Below, one piece after another: positions 10,105 through 20,770 of a stretch of 64,000 nucleotides of DNA. The stretch covers positions 100,244,963 through 100,308,962 of the forward strand of contig CM043945.1 in NCBI GenBank assembly GCA_014529385.2. The letters run 5' to 3'. Each line of letters starts with the position of its first letter. Position 1 is the stretch's first letter. The notes beneath the pieces were generated by a model. The model was not told where the DNA came from. It ran no database searches and saw only the letters and a program-made list of their open reading frames with translations. The stretch comes from Adiantum capillus-veneris (lineage: Eukaryota > Streptophyta > Polypodiopsida > Polypodiales > Pteridaceae). The position numbers and the translations under genes are program-made.

Positions 10105-11760
10105 TCAGTCCACAAAGGGGAGTAAGCCCAAAGCTTTGTGGAAAGCTTCAAGCTTCTCATGAGACAATGCCTTTGTGAAAATATCTACAAGGTTGTCCTG
10201 TGTTGGCACATAAGCCAAGATGATCTCTCCTGCTGAGAGCCTCTCCCTGACATAGTGGTAATCCACCTCCATGTGCTTTGTGCGAGCATGAAAAACTGGG
10301 TTCCTCGCAACTGCCAATGCGCTCTGTCTGTCAGTGTAGATAGTGTTGGCAGTGTCCTATCCAACACCCAAATCGGCCATAAGGCGTCTGAGCCATACAC
10401 ACTCAACCGTAGCTGTGAAGACTTCCCTGTACTCAGCCTCACAGCTCGAAGTGGCCACAGTAGGTTGCTTCTTGCTCAACCATGATATACATGAACTGCC
10501 AAGCATGAAACAAAAACCACTTGTGGACACTCACGTGTCAAAACAACCAGCACAATCTGAGTCCGAAAAAGCATGTAAGTCTGGCGGCAATGATCCCCCC
10601 TTGGGATAAAACAAGCCAAGATGTAAAGTGCCACTAAGGTAGCGGAAAATCCTCTTAACATCCTGCCAATGCTTAGACCCTAGGCTATGCATAAATCTGC
10701 TGACCTGTAAGACTGCAAACTGAATATCCAGCCTCATGTTGCATACATAAATGAGGCAGCCAATAGCAGTTTGGTAAAGAGTGACATCAGCGGGATCACC
10801 AGCATCATGTAGACTCAACTTCAAACCTGTTTCCATGGGAGTGGAAATAGGTTTGCAATCCTCAAGTCCAAACATACATAGCAATGTCTCTATGTAAATT
10901 TTCTGACACAAGGCAATACCACCATCACACTGCTTAAATTGTATACGCAAATAATGATGCAACATCCCCAAATCTTTCATCTTGAAAGTAGCATTCAAAT
11001 CAGCCTTAAATTCAGCAATATGTATCTCATTTGGTTCAGTGATCAGCAAATCATCAACATAAAGAACCACAATGAGAAGTACATCACCCTCACGCTTTAC
11101 ATACAATGTGCTTTCTGTTGGACTGTTACGAAAGCCTTGTTTGACCAAATGAGTGTCAGCTTTCTCATACCAAGCACGAGGAGATTGCTTCAACCCATAC
11201 AAAGCCTTGTTACATTTGCACACTTTGTCCTCTTGTCCTTTTATGACAAAACCGCGAGGCTGCGTTACATAAACTTCCTCAAATATGTCACCATTCAAGA
11301 AAGAAGTAACAATGTCTGATTGATGTACATCCCAACCAAAATGAGCTGCCAATGCACATATAAAACTCACAGTAGTCATACGACAAGTGGGAGCAAAAGT
11401 ATCTTCATAATCTAACCCTTTTTGCTGTGCATAACCCTTTGCAACAAGTCGAGCCTTATGGCGATTGATCTCACCATCCGGCTTGCGTTTCAACTTGTAA
11501 ACCCACTTCGTACCAATGGCCTTTTTGCCAGGAGGCAAATCACATAAAGTCCATGTGTCATTCTCTATAAGTGCATCATATTCTGATTGCATGGCAGCTA
11601 TCCAATTTTCAGAATTTTGTGCTTCATCAAAAGTCAGAGGCTCCTCAACATCATGTAAGCTAGACACACCCAAAGCATAACAATCTAATGAAGAAGATGC
11701 ATGGAGAGAGCCTGAGCGAGTACGACTAGACAAAGGTGCATCCAATTTACTGTCACGCAA
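10105..11760 (-). pseudogene. Copia reverse transcriptase and RNase H (broken)
   Basis: The frame 11760-10531 is an RVT_2-type RT: WIAAMQSEYDALIENDTW near the start, then KARLVAKGYAQQKGLDYEDTF, CNKALYGLKQSPRAWYEK and the catalytic YVDDLLI. It runs into the RNase H region (SDSDCAGCFDT), where an in-frame TGA near 10530 stops it. Reading on, SWLSKKQPTVATSSCEAEY and, after a TAG near 10360, TDRQSALAVARNPVFHARTK and DIFTKAL complete a normal Copia RNase H ending at 10105. Both stops are simple base changes within otherwise well-conserved sequence; the TAG is compatible with CAG to TAG. Confidence 0.9.
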
Positions 11761-13387
11761 AGTACATCATGTACATCTGCATCAGTAATAGGCTGATCTA
11801 GAACATTTTCAGAAACCCCCATAGGCTGTACATTTGCCTCATTGGAACTTACATTCGTATTTCCACCACTGAAAAGAGGCAACAAAGTGTCATAAATGTC
11901 CTGTGAGCTTACATTACTGTCTCTAGTACATGACAGCAAGGGCTGAACAGAATCTTCCACAAACACTACATTCTGAGAAACCAGAATACGTTTTGTTTGC
12001 GGATGATACAACCTGTAACCTTTTCTTTCAGCACTATAACCAACAAAAATACATTTGATAGCCTTATCATCCAATTTTCTGCGTTGCACTTGTGGCACCA
12101 AAGCATATGCCAAACAGCCAAAAACACGCATGTGCTCAATAGATAGCTTTCTATCATGCCATGCTTCATATGGAGTAATAGACTGCAAAGATTTTGTAGG
12201 ACACATGTTAAGTACATAAGTGGCACACATGATGGCCTCAAGCCAAAAAGAATGCGGAAAAGCTTGACTTTTGACCATACATCGTGCCATTTCCGTCACT
12301 GACCTATTTTTCCTCTCAGCTTAACACCATTTTGCTGAGGTGTATAAGGCACTGTACATTGGTGTTTTATCCCACGACTAGCCAAAAATGCATTAAATTC
12401 ATGAGACATATACTCCCCCCCTCGATCGAAACGGAGGGTGTCCATAGTACATTTCGAGACATTTTCATCCATAGCCAGAAATTGTTTGAAGCACATAAAA
12501 ACTTCGGACTTCACTTTAAGCGGAAATACCCATGCATGCCTGGAGTAATCATCAATGAAAGTCACGAAGTACAAGTAATTGCCCAAGGGCGGAGTTTGCA
12601 TGGGCCCACAAACATCACTATGCACAAGCTGCAACCTGCATGTGGCCCAAACTGAACCATCCTTTGGAAACTTAGAACGCTGCATCTTACCCAAAATACA
12701 GCCTTCGCAAACATGTTTGACAGGTGCTTCAAGAGGCGGCAAAGAAGCAACCATATCAGATTTCTGCAAACGCAGCAAACTGGCAAAATTCATATGACCA
12801 AAACGTGCATGCCAAAGTTTTGCATCTGAAATAGCCATTGAATCTGCAACAGCATTTGCAAAATTTTTTCCACACTTGTCATACAAAGTGAGCTTATACA
12901 ACCCATGGCACAAAAGGCCAGATGCAACAATTTCATCACCAAAACTGAGATCATGAACTGTACATCTGTCATCCACAAATTTGACTACAAGTCCAGGTCT
13001 AGCAAGTGCGGATACAGACAAGAGATTCTTCTTGATCCCAAGTACATAAAGTGCATCAACAAGTGTGAACGAACTGCCATTAGCAGCAGTGAGCACAATC
13101 TTTCCAACTCCCTGAACTGGATAAGAGGCGTTGTTGGCACAAGTGACTGAATTCCCATAAGGGACAGACTCGAGAGAGGTAAACAATTCACGATGTGAGG
13201 TAATGTGCTTTGTAGCACCACTGTCAAAATAACACACATGTGAATCTGCAGCAACTGACAGGCATGCATCATGGACACCAGGATTGTAAGTGCACTCTGT
13301 GCTAAAAGCCCATTCTGCATCAACATCAGCATTACAGTCTCCTTTCACAGAAGACTCAACAATGGCTACATAGTGATCATTGGCTTT
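11685..13387 (-). pseudogene. Copia protease and integrase (broken by one frameshift)
   Basis: The active site CYFDSGATKHITSHRELF lies near 13230-13180. The pre-integrase HHCC module follows (LWHARFGHMNFASL then CEGCILGKMQ), then the integrase core with LVHSDVCGPM, a central YFVTFIDDYSRHAW and a terminal GGEYMSHEF. Near 12325, in the PYTPQQNGV region, two extra bases shift the frame; it continues at 12299-11685 with VTEMARCMVKSQAFPHSFW and a chain of conserved integrase C-terminal motifs. Another frameshift near 11757 separates it from RT. Confidence 0.9.
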
Positions 13388-14247
13388 ACAATAATGGCAA
13401 CGCATCTTCTTTTTTCCCTTATCACCAGAATTTCCAGACGAAGTACTGCCAGCAGAAGCATTAGGAACAGAATTTTTGACACTTGCAGCAGAACCATAAG
13501 AAGTGGCTACATTACTGTTACCACCCTTTCTTTGAGAAGCAATAAAAGCCTGTTCAACTACACGCTGCCTAGTCCTGTTTTTTCTGGAAAGTGACTCTTG
13601 AAACAACAATGTGCATAATGCATCAAACTTGACAACTTCAGGATTTCCTTGGGTCATAAGTCTCCAAGTACTAGCAAAAGTCTGGTAGGAATCTGGTAAG
13701 GTATCAAGAACAGTCTGCACAATGGAACTGTTTGAAATGACTTCACCTGCAGAAATAAGCTGCTCATTGATATCCTTGACACTAGCAAGGAAAGTGTCCA
13801 TATCATCTTCATCATGCATAATCTTCGACTCCAACTCTTTACGTAGCAAAGCAATTTTAGCCTCATTGCGGCTTGCATAAAGACCTGCTAAAAATCCCAA
13901 GCCTGTTTTGCAGATTTTGCTGAACGGATGTGAGGAACAATGGTGCGTTTCACAGACAACGCAATCAATGCATGAGCCTGTGCATCTCTAACATCCCAAA
14001 GAGCTTGTTCTGCCGTAGGCAAAACAACTCTCACAGCTGCAATCCTTGTAGCAAGACCTGCAACATCCTCAACATTGCCTACATCCTCAGAACCAAGACG
14101 TACATCAATGCCCTGCAAAATGTTCTAGACACCCTTTGACACAAGAACATGTTGCATCATATAAGCCCACATAGGGTAGTTGTCCCCATCCAACCTATCC
14201 TCAACAACAAACATCTTGAACACATCTGTGTTGTTGTTGTCAGCCAT
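13388..14247 (-). pseudogene. Copia gag (one stop, one frameshift)
   Basis: The ATG at 14247 opens MADNNNTDVFKMF, and the usual Copia gag region DGDNYPMWAYMM follows. An in-frame TAG lies near 14122. After it comes GIDVRLGSEDVG, then a T-run near 13890 shifts the frame, and the gag continues FLAGLYASRNEAKI to LDTLPDSYQTFASTWRL. A knuckle-like CHYCKANDHYV near 13390 keeps C-C-H but lacks the last Cys, unlike a normal CCHC. Confidence 0.85.
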
Positions 14248-14572
14248 TGTAAATGCTGCACTCGATGTGAAAACTGCCCAAAAATAGGAGAAACGGAGTG
14301 GGAACAACCTCTGCTATATAGCACAAACCGTAGAATACTATAAGACACCTGTAATGCAGAAACAAACACTGACAGAAATTCTGCACAAAATGAAGAAATA
14401 GCCTGTGCAGTACTGCCTGTAGTGGAAATGGAGGCCGAAATGAGCCCAAATCAAAATTCTGAGCCATAAATTTTGTCGACCTGCGAACGCTCGCCAAAGC
14501 TCACTGAAATCGGAGAAAGTGAGCAGGCGTGTGCTGGAGCAGCTAGCGACTAAGCACGGGAGGACGTGACCT

Positions 14573-14584
14573 GCTCTGATACCA
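14573..14584 (-). other. Copia primer-binding site (tRNA-iMet type)
   Basis: On the minus strand, TGGTATCAGAGC begins two bases after the 5' LTR. This sequence is complementary to the 3' end of plant initiator tRNA-Met and is common in plant Copia elements. Confidence 0.9.
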
Positions 14585-14586
14585 AT

Positions 14587-14814
14587 TGTTGGAATTAGGG
14601 TTGCAGAGAAACACACACAGCTTGGAGAAGACGAAGGAAGCTCAAGGCACACAATAGAGAGTGTATTACTTAGTGTGCAAATGGAAAGATAGATAGCCCT
14701 AGAGTGATGGGCGTATATTCAATGCACGGGGGAAAAAACCTCCTAAAGAGGGAAAAAGTGCTCCGGTGATCCAAGTGTGTTCACACACATCACTACCACA
14801 TGTATATGTTAACA
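14587..14814 (-). repeat. Copia 5' LTR
   Basis: This 228 bp LTR pairs with 9802-10029. In the element's orientation it begins TGTTAACATATAC and ends CTAATTCCAACA. The target duplication TGCTT follows at 14815-14819. Confidence 0.93.
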
Positions 14815-14819
14815 TGCTT

Positions 14820-15876
14820 TTCCTTCTAATGTCATTCCAAACCTCTCAAATTGAATATGGAAATCAAATATATGTTCTGCTCTTAGCACTTGCTTAAAGC
14901 TTGCTAAGTGGTCGTATGGATCCCTTGATCCACTGTATTTTCTAACCTATTTCTGAAAATCAGCTAGTCTGACGCGTCTATTTGGTTCAACTCACGGTCT
15001 CCTGGCAGTTGGTCTTGTTCCAGGTCCTTCAAACTAGTCTGTTGGAAATAGTGACTCATGTATCCCTGGACTGGTCTTAGTGTCACCCGGTTTTCTACGT
15101 GATGAGGTGGTTTCTCGTTTCTTAACATTACTCTCAGATGATCTCTCATGGTGTTCATCTCTTGGAATCGTTTCTGGTCCTTGTCCCAATATCCAATACC
15201 TTATGGAAAACCCTTGGTCACTTGGTTTGTTCTACCTCCTCAGGAGTCATCATAACAAAGTTGTTGTTATAACAATTCCTAAACAGGTAGGTTGGTAGGT
15301 CTATTGATCCCTTATCTTTGATCTTGAAGATATAGATAATCTTTATGGTCATAAGTTATCCTGATTTGGCATGTGAAGTCCACAGAAGATCTTTTATGTT
15401 TCTATCCTCCCAACAATAGACTCCAATCCTAGGATTATGCGTATTGAGCCGTTTCAAAGGCTTCAAATCTACTTGATCGTATCCCTCGAATTCTAAAGTT
15501 GGTGGTCCTTCTTTTGCTGACATATTTGGGATTATGGTGTTTACTTATAACCCCCATTCGTCTACCACATCAAGGTTTTCAACCTGTACATACTGAGTTC
15601 CGTTTCTATTTGTGTACATTTTTCTTGTTTGTTTGCCCTAATCTCTTCCTCGAACTCAATACCATGGTCATCAATGCGAATAGCATACTCCTCATTAGGT
15701 TCCAAGTAAAGTTGGGCTCCATGGCAGTCAGTCTTATAAAAAGAGAGTATATGCTTATACGCATTGTCGTTCCCCTTTTCAAGTGAGTCGAGTAAGAAGA
15801 CATTTCAGATGGTGAATCTGAAAAAGTGTCTGAGACTTGTTCAAGGATTGTGTGCAAGGACTGCCTTGATTCACGC
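14820..15876 (-). pseudogene. Gypsy A gag N-terminal part
   Basis: Minus-strand reading resumes the gag that was cut at 9797. A fragment at 15158-14964 reads MNTMRDHLRVMLRNEKPPHH. A possible ATG near 15525 begins MSAKEGPPTLEFEGYDQVDL, ending in a stop after SHAKSG. Further upstream (15790-15540) a broken frame reads YKTDCHGAQLYLEPNEEYAI and EFEEEIRANKQE. The last motif recurs in the C1 and C2 copies (DPNEEYMVRVNDHTV and DPNEDYMVRFDDHSVEFEEE), so it is a real family feature. Element I interrupts at 15877. Confidence 0.65.
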
Positions 15877-17021
15877 TGTGATCGGGATGAAAACACACAC
15901 AGCGCCTCTATAACGACCCGAAACACACTCTTGGGAAGATACACACACACACTATGGGGCACCACTCGGCTTAGACAACACACCTGGCCGAGACAGGGAA
16001 CACACCTCTGGAGTGAGAGGAGAGAGACTATCTACTTGCCCACTCCACATAGACACACACACACACACACAAACTGAGCTCAAAAGAGGAGAACTTCTGA
16101 TGTCTAGATACAAATGAGCTTGGGCCAACACCAATGGGGAAAACAGCTCACACAATATGGGTAAAAGATACCAGATACAATCACAAATTGCAGAAGAAGC
16201 TTCACTCACTGGAGAAGAATACATAGAAAAACAAGAGAAAAAGAGTGAGGAATTTGGCAAAATGGATAGCGCCATTGCATCCGGAACGGCCCAAAACCCC
16301 AGTCTACAATGTCAAAGTGCTCAAATCCGACCTCGGACCGACCTCGGATGAGCAGTTTACGGCCAAAACAGGCTCCAAAATGAGCAAAAACACACATGCG
16401 GCTGTTCCTCCTCTCTTCTCCACGTTTTTACTGGTCTTCTCTCTGTTTTTTCAGTTCCCACACTTAGCTTTATTAGTTGGGCACCCTTGGCCTTTTAGAT
16501 GACCTCAAACGAACCCCGAACAGGCCAAAAATTGACCTCGCAGTGCATAGTTGTCACCTTTTTGAATCATTCGCACACCTGGCACTCAGCTTTTTTCCAA
16601 TAATGCATCTCGCCACCACGTGAAGTGGCCCCAAAAAGTGGTCCTAATGATGACCTTTCTGCATAACTCTCACCAGAAAACACCCACGTTGTGTCCGTCC
16701 TCATCCGCGTGCAAATATTGACCTCGTTCGCCCTCCTGATGCCACTAGATGCCATCTGACGCACCTGCTTACCTCATGTCGCCGGCCCGTGGATAGCTTC
16801 CTCGAGAATTTTTACGCGCTAACAACTCCTCTTTATTATAGAAAAAACTCAGTGGTACTGGTAATAGTGAAAATCGATGCACTATGTACACCTTGTCCTA
16901 CTTGTACACATGTGGGCCCCACGTAACCACCTGGCTCTGAAAAATGGGCAATTCTTTATTTCATGCACCATGTATGTATATGTACATATGCGCAATCACT
17001 TGCTCCAAAAAACTCCTGACA
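15877..17021 (-). repeat. Element I 3' LTR
   Basis: This 1145 bp LTR is collinear with 19621-20770 and with the family B LTRs at 38896-40039 and 45656-46799. A short local duplication of CGACCTCGGA near 16330-16350 is present here but not in the partner LTR. It includes an (AC)n tract near 16052-16074. Confidence 0.9.
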
Positions 17022-17040
17022 TAATTTGCCCACCCCCTAG
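17022..17040 (-). other. Element I polypurine tract
   Basis: Minus-strand CTAGGGGGTGGGCAAATTA immediately precedes the 3' LTR. Elements II and III carry nearly the same tract before their LTRs (around 38878-38895 and 45638-45655). Confidence 0.8.
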
Positions 17041-17071
17041 CCTGCTAGAGCATTCATGCTCAGCAGCAGCA

Positions 17072-18562
17072 CTAGTAGATGCTCATTCCACCTGGATCAA
17101 AAGGCCAAAGGCATATCGCCTGATTCACAAGAAGCATCATAACACCACACCTACATTTGTCAACAATCAACCAAAATGCACCATAGGCATATCCAACTAA
17201 CACATTCTCCCTGTCTGGAGTTCCAAAAGCATAAATATTGCATGCCACATTCAACCCAACCGATAGAGACAACTCAAGTGACTCATCACCTGGCATCTTG
17301 GCTTTACCAGCCATAGAAACAACCTGTAAATCATGCACCCAAGTAGCTAAAAGCATTGTGTGAAGGTAAACTTGTTGATATCCAAAGCACAAAAGTATCC
17401 CCGCAGCACACATATCCCTAGCATAGGCATCCACATAGCTAAGATTGGACTCATATATGCCAAACCCCTTCTCATCATCATAAGCATACTCATCATCACA
17501 CATAACTTTATCCACATCATAATCATGGCTAGCACCGCTATCCATAGCTTCTAGCATGGGTTCATCAGTCTCCAAGAATACAGATCCCTGCTCTAAACCA
17601 CAATCATGCTCACAAATCGGTTCAATCACTACACATACATCAAAATATGGCTTCAAAACAGGCTCCACATCCAACAAATCCACAAAATGGCTCTTAACCT
17701 TGTCCTCTTCCCTAATTTCCAAGGAACTAGTATCCAAAGATACGTGCTGATCATCAATAACCTCAACCTCACACTCACACCCAGAATCACAAGGTACACA
17801 AGTAGCCAATGCATCCTCTTCAAGACTTTTCAATCTTGTATCCAAAGCATTACTCACCTCTTTAAGCTCTTCCATAAACCTGTCAACTTGCAAGACCTCT
17901 TTACGCTTCACAATAGACCTTGGGAAGAAACAAGAAACATCATAGGATAGGCTACTTTTCACCTGCTTAGGCTTAACTTCATCTTCCATGTCAGATCTAT
18001 CTTGCACATGAATACCTGTACTGATACCATGTTCCTCAAGACGCTTAAACTTCCATTCCTTGTGCTTTGCAATGCATACCGCATCTTCAAAAGACTCGGG
18101 CGTCTTCAACTCAACCTCGAACAACAACCAAGGTGACAAACCATCAACAAAATAACTTTTCTTCAATGAACAAGGGGGGGTCTCATCCTTAAGAGCAACA
18201 CACCAACGAGTCCATAAATCTGTAAAACCTTGTACATAGGCATCAACACCTTGACAAGAAGCTTGCTTAAGAGCATTGAGCTAATTCCATACTGCATTTG
18301 CATCTTCAAAAACCTAGAAATGCTCTAAAAAAGCTTCTATAAACTTGTCAAGGCTCAAACCATAAGAAGAAGCCACTGCTTCTTTAGCTTCCAAATCCAT
18401 GAACCAAACATGGGCCTCATCTTTCAAAAGCAATCCAAATAGCCTCAAAATCTTCTCCTCATCACACATATTGTTGCTTATGCATGCCACCTCGACTTGC
18501 TCCAGAAAGTCTTCCGCATCTTCACCACTTCTTCCATGAAATTCCGGATAAGCGAAAGCCAT
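17072..18562 (-). pseudogene. Element I gag-like protein with an unfamiliar acidic, Cys-rich C-terminal half
   Basis: The ATG at 18562 opens MAFAYPEFHGRSGEDAEDFL, the same start as the gag of elements II and III (MAFSYPEFHGRSDEDVE). The first ~250 residues look like a retrotransposon gag (EVACISNN, then SLKKSYFVDGLSPWLL, then FEDAVCIAKHKEWKFKRL). Two in-frame TAG codons near 18315 and 18281 interrupt it; both are compatible with CAG to TAG. From 18166 the frame is open for 364 residues. Its second half is acidic and Cys-rich (CDSGCECEVEVIDDQH, CEHDCGLEQGS) and ends near FWLIVDKCRCGVMMLLVNQ. No CCHC knuckle, protease or RT motif is present. I do not recognise the C-terminal half. Confidence 0.7.
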
Positions 18563-19602
18563 GGCTACCCAAGCTACAATGCTTTGAGAACCCCTTCGAA
18601 CACACGTGCAAGAACCCAAAACTTTTCACTACCCAATCCCCAGAAACTTCAATGGAGCTTAGTTTTAGATAAGGACAAACACATGCACATCAAATGAGTT
18701 TTCATAGTTGATCATCGGAATTACAACAGGCAAAGGACATTCTAGGATCTCTCTTAATCTTCTTGGCCCGAACATAAAGACTATGCGCTGCTGGAAAAAA
18801 ATCTTCCTGGACACATGAACATTTATCCGGATTCTTTGAGTTAAATGAAATGGAGTGAATTGAGGGCCATTCTGATCATCCATTAAAGCCAACCATGAAG
18901 CTCGCAAGAAAGCACACCTGTCTTATCCTCTGATTTTGCAAAAATTTCAACAGCATAACATCATAAATGTCTTAAAAGACCAAAAGACCAGCCATCATAA
19001 CTTGGAAAAATTTTGACAGAGTTTCCCCATAAGTAGAGCAGTGTGAACTCAAAATATAGACTGTATATGTATGCATAAACTGTCAACAATAGAACCCGAG
19101 CATCAAATAGGACTCACTAGTACATAGCCTATGGCGAGGTCACAAAAAGGGTGCTTCAGCTACCTGTATCACCGAAAGGATCTCCACATTTGAGAATCCC
19201 CCAGCTCAATAAAAACCTCACGCTATCGACCCTCACACGAAGGCTAATGCAAATCGCGTATAGTCAAGTCTCAGAAATGACTATCTTCCAGACCAAGTCT
19301 CAGAAATGGTTGGGACTGCCAAATTCAACCAAATATGGCTCCACAAAGGCGTACAATGGCAGTTTCCACAAGTAATCGTACAATCCAGCAGACAATGCGC
19401 TCAAAGAGGCGCCAAATGATGTATACCCACAACTGCAAGTGACACCACTGCTAGTATATCACTGTACTCCATCTACCTGTACCTGTGTGAATAACCTGTA
19501 CCTGTCCCTGTAACATGTACTTGTAACCTGTTATCTGCAACCTGTAATCTCGAATCTCGAAGCTTGAAGCTCGAAGCAGAAGGTACTCGAAGAAGATCCT
19601 CA
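18563..19602 (-). other. Element I leader
   Basis: This ~1 kb untranslated leader lies between PBS and gag start. It aligns along its length with the leaders of elements II (32606-33535) and III (40065-41116). Short open frames here (for example 19151-19375) recur in the other leaders because the whole leader is conserved, so I do not call them genes. Confidence 0.7.
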
Positions 19603-19620
19603 GTGGGGGCGCCAAAAGAA
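19603..19620 (-). other. Element I primer-binding site
   Basis: Directly after the LTR end GCTCACA, the minus strand reads TTCTTTTGGCGCCCCCAC and continues TGAGGATC. Elements II and III have TTTTGGTGCCCCCAC at the same place. The matching tRNA would need a search; I do not assign one. Confidence 0.6.
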
Positions 19621-19800
19621 TGTGAGCGGGATGAAAACACACACAGCACCTCTATAACGACCCGACACACACTCTTGGGAAGATACACACACACACACTA
19701 TGGGGCACCACTCGGCTTACTCAACACACCTGGCCGAGACAGGAAACACACTTATGGAGTGAGAGGAGAGAGACTATCCACTTGCCCACTCCACACAGAG

Positions 19801-19833
<33 letters not shown>

Positions 19834-20770
19834 CTCAGCTCAAAAGAGGAGAACTTCTGATGTTTAGATACAAATGAGCTTGGGCCAACACCAATGGGGC
19901 AAACAGCTCACACAATATGGGTAAAAGATACCAGATACAATCACAAATTGCAGAAGAAGCTTCACTCACCGGAGAAGATTACACGGAAAAACAGGAGAAA
20001 AAGAGTGACGAATTTGGCAAAATGGACAGCGCCATCACGTCCGGAACGGCCCAAAACCCTAGTCTACAATGTCAAAGTGCTCAAATCCGACCTCGAATGA
20101 GCAGTTTACGGCCAAAACAGGCTCCAAAATGAGCAAAAACACACCTGCGGCTGTTCCTCCTCTCTTCTCCACGTTTTTTCTGGTCTTCTCTCTGTTATTT
20201 CAGTTTCCACACTTAGCTTTATTATTTGGGCACCCTTGGCCTTTTAGATGACCTCAAACGAACCCCGAACAGGCCAAAAACTAACCTCGCAGTGCATAGT
20301 TGTCACCTTTTTGCATCATTCGCACACCTGGCACTTAGCTTTTTTCCAATAATTCATCTCGCCACCACGTGAAGTGGCCCCAAAAAGTGGTCCTAATGAT
20401 GAACTTTCTGCATAACTCTCACCAGAAAACACCCACGTTGTGTCCGTCCTCATCCGCGTGCAAATATTGACCTCCTTCGCCCTTCTGACGCCACTAGATG
20501 CCATCTGACGCACCTGCTGACCTCACGTCATCAGCCCGCGGATAGCTTCCTCAAGAAGTTTTACACGCTACCAACTCCTCCTTATTGTAGAAAAAACACA
20601 CTAGTATTGATAATAGTGAAAATCGCTGCACTATGTACATGCTGTCCTACATGTACACATGTGGGTCCCACGTAACCACCTGGCTCTGAAAAATGGGCAA
20701 TTATTTATTTGATGCACCATCCATGTATATGTACATATGTGCAATCCCTTGCTCCAAAGAACTCCTAACA
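19621..20770 (-). repeat. Element I 5' LTR
   Basis: This LTR runs from TGTGAGCGGG at 19621 to CTCCTAACA at 20770 and is followed by the target duplication ACGC. It includes a longer (AC)n tract near 19801-19828 than its partner. Confidence 0.9.

Larger units (their letters stand above)
9802..14814 (-). mobile_element. Complete 5.0 kb Ty1/Copia element inserted in Gypsy A gag
   Basis: Two 228 bp LTRs (9802-10029 and 14587-14814) begin TGTTGG and end AACA on the plus strand. The 5 bp target duplication TGCTT lies at 9797-9801 and 14815-14819. A tRNA-iMet type PBS and a polypurine tract sit at the right places for a minus-strand element. My manual alignment of the LTRs gives about 15 differences in 228 positions, so the insertion is old. 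Gene order is gag, protease, integrase, RT, RNase H, the Copia order. Confidence 0.95.
15877..20770 (-). mobile_element. Element I: 4.9 kb non-autonomous LTR retrotransposon with gag-like ORF only
   Basis: Two ~1.15 kb LTRs flank a 2.6 kb internal region. Read on the minus strand, the LTR starts TGTCAGGAG and ends GCTCACA, the PBS-like site TTGGCGCCCCCACTGAGG follows, and the 3' side has a polypurine tract CTAGGGGGTGGG. All of these are shared with the RT-bearing elements II and III (family B). The target duplication is ACGC (15873-15876 and 20771-20774), 4 bp. Inside there is one gag-like ORF (17072-18562) and no protease, RT, RNase H or integrase. This fits the plant class described as TR-GAG elements, mobilised in trans by a full-length relative. 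It is inserted in the Gypsy A leader. Confidence 0.85.

Noticed and set aside
10939-11319. 126-codon plus-strand frame
   Set aside because: It is antisense to the well-supported Copia RT on the minus strand.
12284-12655. 123-codon plus-strand frame
   Set aside because: It is antisense to the Copia integrase; no motif of its own.
14573-14584. A tRNA gene at the tRNA-complementary site
   Set aside because: Only the 12-base primer-binding complement is present; there is no cloverleaf sequence around it.
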